Shown piece after piece: positions 1 to 12,565 of a stretch of 64,000 nucleotides of DNA (position 1 is the first letter of the stretch; every line of letters starts with the position of its first letter). The translations under genes were made by a program, and so were the position numbers. The notes beneath the pieces were generated by a model, which was not told the origin of the DNA, made no database searches, and saw only the letters and a program-made list of their open reading frames with translations. Source of the DNA: Verticillium longisporum (taxonomy: Eukaryota; Ascomycota; Sordariomycetes; Glomerellales; Plectosphaerellaceae); assembly GCA_019188255.1 (NCBI GenBank), contig JAETXT010000007.1, forward strand, positions 4,712,001-4,776,000, read 5' to 3'.

Positions 1-309
1 AAGGTGCAACACGGCTCCATTCGCGTACGGCGACCTTTTGAAGATACCCAGGCGTTAGCGAGTACCGTGGATTGGGGGGGAGCACATATTTTTGGCGGCA
101 ATGCCACAAAAGTCACGGAATCAGACACTCTCGACCCAATTCGCAGGTTCATCATTTGTTCATCCCCAAATTTTCTGACTGCTTCAGGAGTTTATTCCAA
201 TCTTGTCTACTTATATATAATACCTCCAGTGACAATCTCGCACCCCAAACCAGATCTATCCGAAACGATCCCTCGCCGGCAAAATGCTACAACCCCATTC
301 CCGTCCAGT

Positions 310-3129
310 TTAAATCGCTTGCTTCGATTCCTCCGAGTCAACTAGAGAGACAAGAGGGCGCACGTGCTTGACCTGGTCAAGAGTTGAGGGGCTCACGTGC
401 TTGGCTTGGTCAATGGTTGGCGACCACTCGGCATCTGCATCACTTGCGCTCCGGTCCTTCAACGAACTCGCCCTGACAAAGGAGGACGTGAGAAGCTCAA
501 CTGGAGGTATGCAGGTGTGCGGCAACTTAGAGTCGACTTTGCGCAGATGTCTTCGGAGGGCTTTGGTCTTTTCCGGCATATCGCTAGGCTCGTCGTCGGA
601 GTCGATCGCCTTTTCAGCTAGCTCTTCGATGAGAGTATCCTTCTTGGTCAGCTCAGTCAGAGCGGTGCGGTGCAGCTCTGCATCCTCCACCTTTTGCTTC
701 CGGATGTATTCGTGCGCCACCCTAAGGTCCTTCCGGGCGTCGGCCAGCGCCGCCCGCGTCGAGGCCAATTCGCCTTCGAATTGACAGACCATGCGCCCAG
801 CCTCTTCGTGGTGGGCGAGCAGTTCATCCTTGGCAGTCTGCAGGTCCCAGGAGATCTCCTTCTTCTCGACGCACTTGTCGTCGTAGTCCTTGCGGATCAT
901 GGCAGCCAGATTCTCGGCCTTGAGGCACCGCGCCTTGACCTCGTCGGTTTCCGCGACAGCAGCGAGACGCGCGACCTCGGCCATGTTGGTCTGGAGCCGG
1001 GCGTCCTCGTGCGCCCCGCGCTCGCGCTGGAGAGCCGCCATGACCTCCTCGAACGCGTGGCGCTCTTCCTTGAGCTGCTTTTGCGTCTCCTCGATGACCT
1101 GGCGCTTCTCCGTGAAAAAATCAGCCGACCGCTCTACGAAGCAGGAAAACTTGCTCTGCTGGACCTCCTCGATTTCCGCCATCCGCTCCTCCACTTCCGC
1201 AGCCTGGTCATCGAAGCGCTGCCGGAGGAGCTCGTACCGGTCGTTGGAGACGCTGAGCTCACGGTTGGCGAGTCGCAGCTGTTTGGTGAGCTGCTCGATG
1301 AGGAGCTGGGTGCGGCTGGTCTTTGCGCCGTCGTCAGCAGCAAAGGGGTCCGGGACACGGCCGCCGAGCTGGGCGTTCTCTTTGAGGGCACTGAGAAGCG
1401 ACCGAACCAGCTGCGCCGTGAGCGCGTCTTCGCTGCGGCCGTCGACGTTGAGGAGGGTCTCGTCGATCTGGCGCGTGCAGTAATCAAAATGTGCCTCCTT
1501 CTGAGCAAGGGCAGCGGCATGCTCAACATGGGCGGCGCGAAGAGCTACCTCCGTTGTCTTGAGAATCTCAGTAAGGGCAGCGATCTCTTTAGTGGCTGCA
1601 ACGTCGCGGGCCTGGGTGCCGAGAATGTACTGACGAAGCAGGGTATCCGACATGCCGCTTGGCTTGAGTCCGGGGGGAGTCTTGGGGGCCGCGAAGAGAC
1701 GGTTGAGGCTCTCTCTACTTGGGAACACAGCGGGCCCAGGGAACGGGGCGCCAGACGCATTGGCAGGTTCGCGCTTCTTCTCGGGCATGGACATGTGCTG
1801 GTTAGCCGTGGCGTTGGGCTCGAATACACTGGCCTTTGCAGCGCCATCGCGCACGGCGCTTGGGGCAAGAATCTGTTCCGCTTTCAATACGGGGATGGGT
1901 TGCATCAACAAGTCACTTGACTTGCTGGTTCCTCCAGGAACACTACCATCCACGTCAGCGGAAGGGTCCGCGCGACGGAACAAGGCTGCCCACTCTTCGT
2001 TCTGCAAGTTGCGAGCTCTAACCATGGAGTCTCCGATGCTGCGGGAATGGTGCTCCTTCTGAGGCTGCCTGACAGAATGTTCCGGGATGCTGTTCTGCTT
2101 CGAGGCAGTGCCCTTGGGGTTCGCAGAAGCATGAAGCGTCGGCAGGATCTTGGAAGTAGCGGCATGGCGGAGAACCGCCTTGGGAGTTGCGTCGTATACA
2201 TCATCGTCGCCGGTGCACCGCTTCACCGTTTTGTCACAAACGTCAGGGAGCCAATAGTCCTTCTCGGTGACAACTGCTACGTTTTCGGGCTGCTTGTTGC
2301 CGCGTCGCAAGGCTATGGGTCGAACGGAGTGGCTTGGCGAGGGACGCAACAACTTAATGTTAGCCGGTGTCGTGTATGGAATCAGGGGCTTTGGCTCTGG
2401 CTGAACATTGCCGACAGTGTTATTCCAGACTGGGTTCGTGTTGCTGACCCGAGGCTTGGTGTTGCTTGGAAGGGCAGGATATTTCGGGTTTCCATAGTAT
2501 CCGACAACTTTAAGATACTCGTCAATTTCGGCCTGTTGCCATGGCGAAAGAATTCGAAGGCCGGCACTGTTCACAGGTTGAAGAGAAGAGTGAATAGAAT
2601 CACCAGTAATACTGCCGCGTCCAGGTTGACGGGGGTTCTCGTCCCAGGCATGCTGGGTAGGCTGTGACCCATCACCAGCAGGCTGGTCCTTTGCTTGAGG
2701 CTTGGGCTGCACTTGCAGAGCCTCCCCGTTCCGAAGGCGCACGTCATCGGAGCGCTGGACGGGCGGAATAGTACTAGTGACGTGGGCTTCAGGTTCGAAG
2801 CGCCGAGGTCCAGCCTCGGCAGGAGAGTGATATACAGGAGGCATGCCTCCAGCGGAGGACTGGATCATGCGTGCTGGCAGAAGAGAAGGCATCGAAGGCA
2901 TCGAAGGGAGCGTCATGTTGCCCTGCACTTGAAAGACATGACAGCCATGGAAATGATGCTGCGGGCTCATACCCAACGGGTAGAAAAAATGGTTCTGCGT
3001 ATTGGTGCCGTCGATGATTGGCTGGAAAGGTTCCTGGGGAGGGTACTGGGAGTACTGCATGGGGCGCTCGAGGTATCGGGCCTGGTTGTTGGAGGCAGAC
3101 CAGCTGCTTTGGTTAACGTTGCTTGCCAT
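310..3129 (-). CDS. Coiled-coil protein of unknown function (939 aa)
   Basis: A single uninterrupted frame of 939 codons. I chose the ATG at 3127-3129 (MASNVNQSSW) because the open frame continuing upstream to 3420 translates into low-complexity S/T/C-rich sequence typical of a 5' UTR and overlaps a short tandem repeat. The N-terminal 500 residues are rich in Pro, Gln, Ser and Asn and look disordered. From about residue 530 to 860 the chain is strongly helical, with heptad-like Glu/Gln/Leu/Arg patterns (for example KQLKEERHAFEEVMAALQRE), so a long coiled coil is likely. No catalytic motif, signal peptide or membrane segment is visible. The C-terminus carries two imperfect copies of a DQ(A/V)KHV element. 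A structural or scaffold role is inferred only from composition; I do not recognise the family. Confidence 0.75.
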   Translation of the reverse strand: MASNVNQSSWSASNNQARYLERPMQYSQYPPQEPFQPIIDGTNTQNHFFYPLGMSPQHHFHGCHVFQVQGNMTLPSMPSMPSLLPARMIQSSAGGMPPVYHSPAEAGPRRFEPEAHVTSTIPPVQRSDDVRLRNGEALQVQPKPQAKDQPAGDGSQPTQHAWDENPRQPGRGSITGDSIHSSLQPVNSAGLRILSPWQQAEIDEYLKVVGYYGNPKYPALPSNTKPRVSNTNPVWNNTVGNVQPEPKPLIPYTTPANIKLLRPSPSHSVRPIALRRGNKQPENVAVVTEKDYWLPDVCDKTVKRCTGDDDVYDATPKAVLRHAATSKILPTLHASANPKGTASKQNSIPEHSVRQPQKEHHSRSIGDSMVRARNLQNEEWAALFRRADPSADVDGSVPGGTSKSSDLLMQPIPVLKAEQILAPSAVRDGAAKASVFEPNATANQHMSMPEKKREPANASGAPFPGPAVFPSRESLNRLFAAPKTPPGLKPSGMSDTLLRQYILGTQARDVAATKEIAALTEILKTTEVALRAAHVEHAAALAQKEAHFDYCTRQIDETLLNVDGRSEDALTAQLVRSLLSALKENAQLGGRVPDPFAADDGAKTSRTQLLIEQLTKQLRLANRELSVSNDRYELLRQRFDDQAAEVEERMAEIEEVQQSKFSCFVERSADFFTEKRQVIEETQKQLKEERHAFEEVMAALQRERGAHEDARLQTNMAEVARLAAVAETDEVKARCLKAENLAAMIRKDYDDKCVEKKEISWDLQTAKDELLAHHEEAGRMVCQFEGELASTRAALADARKDLRVAHEYIRKQKVEDAELHRTALTELTKKDTLIEELAEKAIDSDDEPSDMPEKTKALRRHLRKVDSKLPHTCIPPVELLTSSFVRASSLKDRSASDADAEWSPTIDQAKHVSPSTLDQVKHVRPLVSLVDSEESKQAI

Positions 3130-4189
3130 GGCTGGAGAGTAAGTGGCAGTCGTGCTGAGTGGCAAGTGTGCTGAGTGGCAATTGTGCTGAGTGGTAATTG
3201 TGCTGAGTGTGAAAAGAGTCGAACATGGGATGATGAAGGAAGAAAGGCAAGATACTACGGGTGGCTCCAATGAAGCGTATTTATGCTGTTGGTTGATCCC
3301 TCCGAAGAGCGAATGTGCAACAGACGTCGATACGCTGAGTGAAATCAATGCTTCTGGGTCCGCAGAATGAGTTTGCGGGCAACTTTGTCTGGAAACAAGA
3401 ATAACCCACTGGCTTGACATTGAGTATTGTGTAGGCGCGTCTCATGTCAAGCTATCCTTTCGAGCTGAAGCTTGAGCAATGTCATAGTTCAGGGGCAGCC
3501 CTAGCATGTAGAATCAATGATTTTGTTGAGACCGTCGCTTTGTTGTCAGATGAAGTGGTACACGGGCCGAGACCGAGGAGGACCAACATACACGAGGTAG
3601 TGTATGAGTTCAGGTCGATTGATAGATTTATCAAAACATTGTCAAGTGGATCATGTTCGTCCATCTTAGTGAGCAAAAAAAAAAAAAGTTCAGCTCAGAC
3701 CGCAGGTCCAAGTGCCTTGGTGCTGCTCAATCGTATTTCCTTGTAAGAAGTATTCAGTGGTTGTCAGAAGCCATTGGCCTAACCCTCGAGGGCAGGATAT
3801 GTTGAAAGGAAGTGGCTCGAGTCCTAACAAAGAGGTCGAAACCACATAGCACGAGATACAAAGCTATTGTTGGTCGATGTGTGTCGTGTACTATGTAGCG
3901 TTGTTGTTAAGCAGCTTTTAATTCTTTGTTCCGCTCACGAGGAGCATGAGGTGCTCGTTTATCTTTCTGCGTAGGTACGTAGATGAGACAAGGTCTTTGT
4001 ACTTGCATGACAATAATTGATGCTGCTATTGAAGACATCTGGGCAGCGGATTCTGCAAAAAGCCTTGGCCAGATATTGCTGCAATTGCTGAGTGAGGGAG
4101 AGATCGTAGATCATTGATTGATTAAGGAACATCTACTTTTGTTATCATCTAATTTGCTTCATATCTCATCATGGCCTTGTCGATGAAGA
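3130..4189. other. Intergenic region upstream of the coiled-coil gene
   Basis: About 1 kb between the start of the coiled-coil gene and the stop of the NmrA-like gene, both on the minus strand. It should hold the promoter of the former and the 3' UTR of the latter. There is a 13-A run near 3667. No further gene is supported. Confidence 0.6.
3152..3210. repeat. Short tandem repeat, about 15-bp unit, four copies
   Basis: Four imperfect copies of gtgctgagtggcaa lie head to tail immediately upstream of the start codon of the coiled-coil gene, in its presumed 5' UTR. Confidence 0.7.
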
Positions 4190-4691
4190 TCATTTGTTAA
4201 TGATATCGGTCCAGTCCTGGTTCTTAACCCACTCCTCGAGACTTGTCATCGGACAATCGATACCAGCCTGCTCATGTCAGTACATGTCCATCAGAACACT
4301 TCACCCCGCCTGCAGAACTTACCTTTCTAATATCCTCCGCCCGCAGCAGATCCATACCACCATCATAGCCTGGATCGGTGGTGTATTCAAACATCAATGC
4401 GACCTCAATGCCGGTAGCCTCTTCTCCCGTAGCAGCCACCATTTCGTCAAATGTGACCTGGTTGTAAGCGACGGGTTGACCAGTCAGTTTTCCCCAAGTT
4501 TGGATCCACTCGGTCCAGCTGCACGTGGTTCCCTCGGCCATGTAGGCCTTGCCAGGCGGCATCTGAGACACGGCAAAGGTGAAGGAGCCCATGTCGGCAA
4601 CCGGGTCAAAGTGAGGGGCCATACGGTCAGGCGCCGTGGTGAAGGACATTTGGAACGTGCCATCAGGGCGCTGCAAAAAACGATTAGCACG

Positions 4692-4724
<33 letters not shown>

Positions 4725-5367
4725 AAAAATCAAAGCAATGACCGAGGTCGGAGGGTTTGCCTACCTTGCCAAAGTACGAGTTGGGCAGGATGCGATGGCT
4801 CGTGTAGAAGAAGCCCGTGTGGATGCACGACATCTTGGCCGCCAACGCCGGGTACTTTTCGTCGACGTAGGCGGGGAAGACGTCGGCCTTGGAATCGAAG
4901 TGGTACAGGTCTTTGTACTTGCCCTGACTGCAGCGACCCGCGTGGCTCAGCGTCGAGACGAGAAAGCCATTCTCGACCAGCGTGTCGACGGTCTTGGCGG
5001 CCGCGTCGGCAATGTTCTTGCCCTGGCGCACTTCGACGTCGTAGGCGAAGCGGCGGCAGGTGATGCCCTGCTTGTCGGCGGCGGCGCGGCAGTCTGGGCG
5101 GAAGAACGGCTCCCAGTAGTTGGTGACGGAGAAGATGAGGTTGGCGCCTTGGAGAGCGGCGGCGAGAGCAACGGCGTCGTCGAGGTCGGCGGCCACGACC
5201 TCGGCGCCCTCCTTGGCGAGGGCGAGGGCAGCAGGCGAAGAGGGGTTGCGAGTGATGGCGCGGACGCGGAAGTGGGCAGCAAGAAAGCGGCGGGCAACGG
5301 AGCCGCCCTGGTTGCCTGTGGCACCGACGACGGCGATGAGACGGGAGGTGCCGTCAGTGGTAGCCAT
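4190..5367 (-). CDS. NmrA-like NAD(P)-binding oxidoreductase/regulator (342 aa)
   Basis: Three exons, 5367-4765, 4670-4323 and 4267-4190 (603+348+78 nt), all joined in phase 0. The N-terminus has the Rossmann nucleotide-binding motif GATGNQGG at residues 15-22. The order of the following segments (ARRFL, AITRNP, VVAADLDD, NYWEPF) matches the NmrA/HSCARG family, whose members bind NAD(P) and act either as redox-sensing repressors or as reductases. The length of 342 residues is normal for the family. Intron 1 contains a long T tract in the transcript, made by 27 consecutive A on the plus strand, followed by a TG microsatellite, a GCTAATC branch site and TTTTTTGCAG. The substrate or partner cannot be read from the sequence. 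Family assignment is confident; regulator versus enzyme is open. Confidence 0.85.
4691..4729. repeat. CA microsatellite plus A27 tract inside an NmrA-gene intron
   Basis: GCACACACACAC followed by 27 consecutive A on the plus strand. In the transcript this is a very long polypyrimidine/TG tract between the donor and the branch point of intron 1. Confidence 0.9.
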
Positions 5368-5866
5368 GGTGGGCGATTTGTGGTTTGGAGCGAGTGCGAG
5401 TGGGACCCCGTTGGTTGGTTCGTCTGGTGTCTTTTCTCGTTCAGCAGCGTCAATTCACGTGTCTGACACCAAAATGGGATGCTGTGGTTTGCTGGAGAGC
5501 TGAGACTTTGTCAAGTTGGCAGCTGAGGGGATGGAGGGGATGGGATGGATGGGGTGGAGGGGAAAGGGCTGGCTAGAAGGAGGACCCCTGTTCCCATGAG
5601 ACCCAGAACGGCACACTGGGATCGGGCCCCGCCGAAGCAGAAGGCAAATCCTGGTTGGAATCCAGGCGGTTGGGTAGCGCAGGCTGCCCTAGTCGGCAAG
5701 CAAGGTCCTCTACGGTACTCTAAGGGTCCTAGTCTAGCACGAAAACTGGGCAACGGGTCAAGGGAGCAAGCTGCTGACCAGGCGTTACCGAAACACCACC
5801 TAACCGTCATTCCGATCTTGAACTTCCGAAGGATTCGTCATTGGAGTCTCTCGGCTATCAACCTCT
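5368..5866. other. Promoter of NmrA-like gene and 3' flank of argininosuccinate lyase
   Basis: About 500 bp without a gene. A G-rich block at 5527-5562 has five runs of three or more G on the plus strand and could form a G-quadruplex about 160-195 bp upstream of the NmrA start. Confidence 0.6.
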
Positions 5867-7370
5867 CTAAGCCAGCGTGGCCTTAAGAACCTTGATCTGC
5901 TCCAGAACACTTGACCGACTAGTACCACCCTTGACCGACCTCATCTCGACGCTTCGCTCGTAGTCAAATGTCTGCGCAACGTCCTCCCCAAACCGGCTAT
6001 CGATAGCCTGAAGTTGCTCCAGCGAGAGCTCGTTCATCGGAATACCTAGCTTCTCGCTCGTAGCGACACATCGCCCAGAGATGTGGTGCGTCTCACGGAA
6101 GGGGACACCCTTTCGTACGAGATAATCAGCAAGATCAGTGGCCAGCATGAACGGATCTAGGGCAGCCTTCATCCGCTCTGGCCTGATTGTCAGAGTGGAG
6201 AGGATACCCTGTGCAATCTGAAGGCTATCAGAGATGGTCTTCACATGATCCAGCATGGGTTCCCAGCTTTCCTGCAAGTCCTTTTGGTATGTGCTGGGCA
6301 GGCCCTTCTGGGTCATCATAAGGCCAGCCATGTGGCCAAATGCTCGGCCGGCTTTTCCTCGCAGGAGTTCCAAGCCGTCTGGGTTCTTCTTGTTGGGCAT
6401 CAAAGAACTTCCAGTCGAGTAAGCATCGGCAATGGAGATGAAGCCGAATTCGGAAGAGGAATACAGAATAAGATCCTCAGCCCATCGAGAAATATGTTGC
6501 ATGAACATACTGCCCCATTGCAGGAATTCAGTGACGAAATCTCGGTCACTGACAGCATTCATCGAGTTCCATAGAATGTCTGCGAAGCCCAGCTCCTCAG
6601 CCATCATATCGCGATCAATGTTGAAACCATTGCCAGCAAGAGCGCCACAGCCAAGCGGGCTCCTGTTGACACGCTTTGACGTCTCGCGCAGCCGCTCAAG
6701 ATCGTTCGCAAAGTAAAAGCCAAAAGACAACAGATGCTGCGACCACAGAACAGGCATGGCACGCTGGAGGTGAGTATAACCAGGCATGAGAACGCCGCTA
6801 GCAAGGTCAGGACGGCTGCTAGATTTGGAGGGTACCCATCAGACTTACTTCTCGGCCTCAGCGCGGGCGGCAATCACCTCAATCAAGGCTTTCAGGTGGC
6901 CCTCGATCTCCTGGATCTGGTTGCGAAGCCAAAGACGCATGTCACAGGCAACCTGCTCATTGCGGCTGCGACCCGTGTGTAGCTTTCCGGCGATGTCCTT
7001 GCCAATAATCTCACCAAGCCGGCGCTCATTGGCGGTATGGATATCTTCATCGTTGGGCATGATCACAAAGGTATCAGCCTCCCACTCCTTCTGAACCTCC
7101 CGGAGGCCTCGCTCGATTTCAGTGAATTCGTCCTTGGAAATAATGCCGGACTTGGCGTTTGCGCGGGCAAACGCAATACTGCCAAGGATATCCTCCTTGA
7201 ACAGGAGCTTGTCGTATTGAATACTCGCATTGTACTGGAGCATGAGGGGATCGAGGCCGCCTGTCATTCTGGGGTTAGCACATGCCAATCGAACTCCCGG
7301 CAGGCAAACACCAACCTGTGAAGCGGCCACCCCAAAGCATGTTTTCTGCAGGTGCCTTTCCAGATGCCAT
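5867..7370 (-). CDS. ARG4: Argininosuccinate lyase (465 aa)
   Basis: Cleaves argininosuccinate to arginine and fumarate, the last step of arginine synthesis. Three exons: 7370-7316 (55 nt), 7260-6849 (412 nt) and 6797-5867 (931 nt), 1398 nt in total. Exon 1 encodes [18 protein letters not shown]; the LWGGRF block is typical of the family N-terminus and fixes the start. The fumarase/ASL signature [12 protein letters not shown] is present, as are [15 protein letters not shown] and [17 protein letters not shown], which form the active site in the tetramer. The length of 465 residues is standard. Introns have GTAAGT or GTTGGT donors and a CTGAC branch point. The gene is intact. The yeast name ARG4 is used; some filamentous fungi use other symbols. 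Confidence 0.96.
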
Positions 7371-8641
7371 GATGTGCTGGCTGCGTTCGTATTTGCGAGG
7401 GTTGAGAGGTCAGTCACTGCCAGAGAAGGAGTCGGCGTCTACTCCGGTATCGCGTCCAATTTTTGTTGGATTACCTAAGACAAGTATGGCTCTGTGCTGG
7501 TGGGTCACGTGCGTACACGTGACCGGATGTGTCGAAAGGAACTGGAGCGCGGTATCTGTTTTTGTGGTTTGGCCAGTTGCAATGCCTCCCAGGCTATCAA
7601 TTGGCCTCGATCTTGTCAAACCTGATCTTGATTCGCCTTGCACCAGGGATTTGGGCGCGCGCAGGGGAAGAAAGTCCGTTTGTCACCGAGTTCCTGGAGG
7701 TGTGACACCCCCACAGATGCCGGGAGCCCCGAGTGGTGGCCGGTGCTGGCCCGTGCCGGGCAAGCCGGGGTCCTGGCACACTGAGTTGTGCCCGCGACCG
7801 TATGCAGGGGATTGAAAAAAAGGCAGGCGCTGTACTCACCTCGAACTTGATTTGATCAGCTTTGTTCAGGGTAAAAAAGGTGGGGGCAGCTCAGGCTTGG
7901 CATCGGGGCAGATTGGGGAACCCAGATCTGTCGGAGGTAGCTATTGAGTGTAGGTATGTAGGCGCTGACGAAGACCTCAGGGGCTGATGATCAGAGAAAG
8001 TGCCTTGCTTTGCCTTCCGGTTGCTCACCTGGGTATTTTACATCAAGGCAGGTAGGTACAAGTAGTAAAGAAGGCACAATCGAGATATGCCGTTTGGGCG
8101 CGCATCTCACCTTCTGTCTTGTTCGCAAAGCGGTCGATCCCGCCTGCCCTAGTCACTGCACCAGGTAGGCACGAGGCACGTGGATCGGCCCATCGCCTTG
8201 GTAAGTGGCCGAGGCAAGAATGACCTACCTGTCCTGCAGCAGGTGCAAGTGGCGCTGTAACGCCCGGCCTGTGCTCCTTGCCCGTTTGGGGAAAACGTAC
8301 GAATCCACTTCCCTTTGTGAGAATTGTGTATGTAGCATCCATTTCGCACCTCGCCTGCCGCTGAAGCCGCACCTTCCTGAAGACTGATACGTTGAATGGC
8401 CACTCTCGTTCTCGTGACCGCAGGTCCGAAGGTCCACACTCGTCCTGACCCTCTTCTCCCATAACCTTTCTTAGTCTCGTCTGTCTGACTCTGCGCACCA
8501 CATCTCTCTATTCTTGACAATATGTTCCATCGTCACACAAATTAGTTGCTCTTGGCCCTTCTCTCGGCCCCAACAGACTCGACTTCAGTGATCGACAGAC
8601 CGCGACCTAGACCTAGAGCAGCCCTGTACTGTGCTCGAGCC
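7371..8641. other. Divergent promoter region, ASL and LaeA-like methyltransferase
   Basis: About 1.27 kb between two divergently transcribed genes. It contains the E-box dyad, an aggcaggtaggtac-type short motif near 8045, and pyrimidine-rich sequence close to the methyltransferase start. I see no coding region. Confidence 0.6.
7503..7524. promoter_or_regulatory. Perfect dyad of two CACGTG E-boxes upstream of argininosuccinate lyase
   Basis: GGTCACGTG, a 4-bp CGTA spacer and CACGTGACC form a perfect 9-bp inverted repeat about 130-155 bp upstream of the ASL start codon. Each arm carries the TCACGTG core recognised by bHLH factors of the Cbf1 type. Function is inferred. Confidence 0.45.
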
Positions 8642-9971
8642 ATGTCCTCCCCCACACCACCCCCTGCGGCACTGCCCTCGGTCGCTACCACGCCGGTGGA
8701 ACAGCCGCCTGGGGATGCCGAAGCTGCGTTGCACAAGGCGTCGTCACCCAAGGCCTCCTCGCCCAAGGCCTCCTCGCCCAAGGCATCTTCTCCCAAGGCA
8801 TCTTCTCCCCAGGGCGCTTCGCCAAGGGCCGCCCATTCACTGCAACATATCCTCAATCCCGTCGACGACGAAGACGTACCAGAGCCCTTACAGGTTGATG
8901 TAAGGCCATGACAAACTTCCCACCAACCCCCATAGATTCGCCTAACAGCTTCAGGACGCCTATGGCCCCGACGACAACGACAACGACTCGACGTACGGCT
9001 CGGACAGTGCGACAAACTACACTGGCTCTGTGTCCTCTTCCATCTATCACTACCAGTACGAGAACGGTCGCCGATACCACGCCTATCGCGAGGGCCAATA
9101 CGTACTGCCCAACGACGACCAAGAACAGGAGCGTCTCGACCTGCAACATCACATATGGCGCCTCCTGCTCCGCGGCAGCCTGTACACGGCGCCTCTGCCC
9201 TCGCCACCCGCAGAAGGCGAGGATCCGCCGGCCGACGGATCCCTTCGCATTCTCGATCTCGGCTGCGGTACCGGCATCTGGGCTATTGACATGGCTGATG
9301 AATTCCCATACGCCCATGTCTACGGCGTCGATTTATCTCCTATCCAGCCTGACTGGGTGCCGCCAAACTGCAAGTTCCACGTCGATGACTACGAAGATGC
9401 CTGGACCTATGGCCCCGACGAGCGATTCGACTACATTCACGGCCGCGCCTTGTCGGGCACCTCTGGTGACTGGGCACGCTTTTATCGCAACGTGCGCGAG
9501 CATCTAGTCCCTGGTGGGTACGTCGAGATGCAAGAATACGATGCCTGGATTTTCAGCGACGACGACAGCATGGCGCGCGCTCCGTGGACGACTGAATGGG
9601 TTGAGAAACTTGACAAGGCGTCCCACATGTTTGGCAAGCCCATCAACATTGCACGTTTCCACAAGCAATGGATGCAAGACGCTGGGTTCGAGGACGTCAA
9701 AGAAGTCGTATATCGCATCCCAATCGGGCCCTGGGCCAAGGATCCAGCCCTGAAAGAATTAGGACGATACGAGCTTACGCACATGCAAATGTCGGTCGAC
9801 TCCCATACGCCAGCGCTGTTCACGCGGGTTTGGAACTATTCACAGGACCAGGTAGGCGTCTTGATGGAGGGCGTTAAGAGGGAGTTTCGGAGTAAGGATC
9901 TGAGGCTCATCACTTGTTATCGCTTCATCACCGGAAGGAGACCCCTGTCAGACGGCGACGTCAATGTCTGA
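8642..9971 (+). CDS. LaeA-like SAM-dependent methyltransferase (about 424 aa)
   Basis: Two exons, 8642-8899 (86 codons) and 8955-9971 (338 codons plus stop). The class I methyltransferase motif I, LDLGCGTGIWAID, lies near residues 186-198, followed by the acidic motif II region (VYGVDLSPIQPDWVPPNC) and HGRALSGTSGDW, an arrangement typical of the LaeA/UMTA-like group. LaeA itself is a nuclear regulator of secondary metabolism, but fungi carry many paralogues whose substrates are unknown. The N-terminus is a disordered Pro/Ser/Ala segment with five exact KASSP repeats (residues 32-56). The intron has a CTAAC branch site directly before CAG (8946-8948) and a second in-frame acceptor, TTCAG, six bases later; I use the second, so use of the first would add Leu-Gln. 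Membership of the LaeA-like family is confident; orthology to LaeA is not claimed. Confidence 0.88.
8735..8809 (+). repeat. Five 15-bp coding repeats (KASSP)
   Basis: Five in-frame 15-bp units encode KASSP. They differ only at synonymous positions (gcg/gcc/gca, tcg/tcc/tct), inside the disordered N-terminus of the LaeA-like protein. Confidence 0.95.
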
Positions 9972-10180
9972 CGGCAGAGACTGTCCATCCGAGAAGCCAG
10001 TACCACATTTTCTTTCATGCTTTGGGCAGCAGTGGCGTCTGAGTGGGTTGGGCGCCGTTTTATGGAATGACTTTGGACTCGACCTCACATACAGCTATTG
10101 ATAATCGCAAAAACATATAATGGGACAGCCGTGATCCAACATTGTGCTTCCGGTCGGTCTTGAAGTTCGCTCTCCAGCCC

Positions 10181-12088
<1,908 letters not shown>

Positions 12089-12565
12089 TGTAAGAGTTCC
12101 AGCTTATGGTTCCGGCAGCCCCTTTCTTCAGCATCATGCTGTCCTTTGTGTTAGTGAAATTCGGTACAATACAATATATAGATTTCATCGATAAATGACT
12201 TTCACCCGCAACACATGCTTTAGTGGCCTGTACCCCTCATTCTTGTGTGCCGGGTAATTAGGATGCTGCATGCAAGTAACTAACTCGGGGAATGGATGTG
12301 ACCCCAGGAACACATATCCAACAAGCGGGCAAATGAGGTCGCGGATAGACCGCCCTCCTCCGGCAGTCAATGTTGGGACCTGGTCTTCCGAGTGCGATAC
12401 CCCGCGCCGAGCAGGTTTACGAGACTGAGAAATCTAACAGCGGGGCATACATTGCAAACAAACAACTTGTATATGTGTTTTCAGAAGACGTTCATATCTG
12501 ATAGGATCTACTTTGAAGCTGCAAGCACGTGTATTGTCCCAACTGGCAGTCTTTTTACGAGCAGC
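12089..12565. other. Spacer between GH35 stop and GH43 start
   Basis: The 477 bp hold the GH35 3' UTR and the GH43 promoter. No additional gene is seen. Confidence 0.6.

Noticed and set aside
670..1920. 416-codon plus-strand ORF opposite the coiled-coil gene
   Set aside because: It is the antisense shadow of a long GC3-rich coding region; it has no domain, and the minus-strand product has coherent coiled-coil structure.
3130..3420. 97-codon N-terminal extension of the coiled-coil protein
   Set aside because: The open frame exists but is Ser/Thr/Cys-rich, includes a tandem repeat and looks like UTR.
8043..8501. 152-codon minus-strand ORF between ASL and the methyltransferase
   Set aside because: Composition is not coding-like, it has no motif and it overlaps the promoter of the methyltransferase gene.
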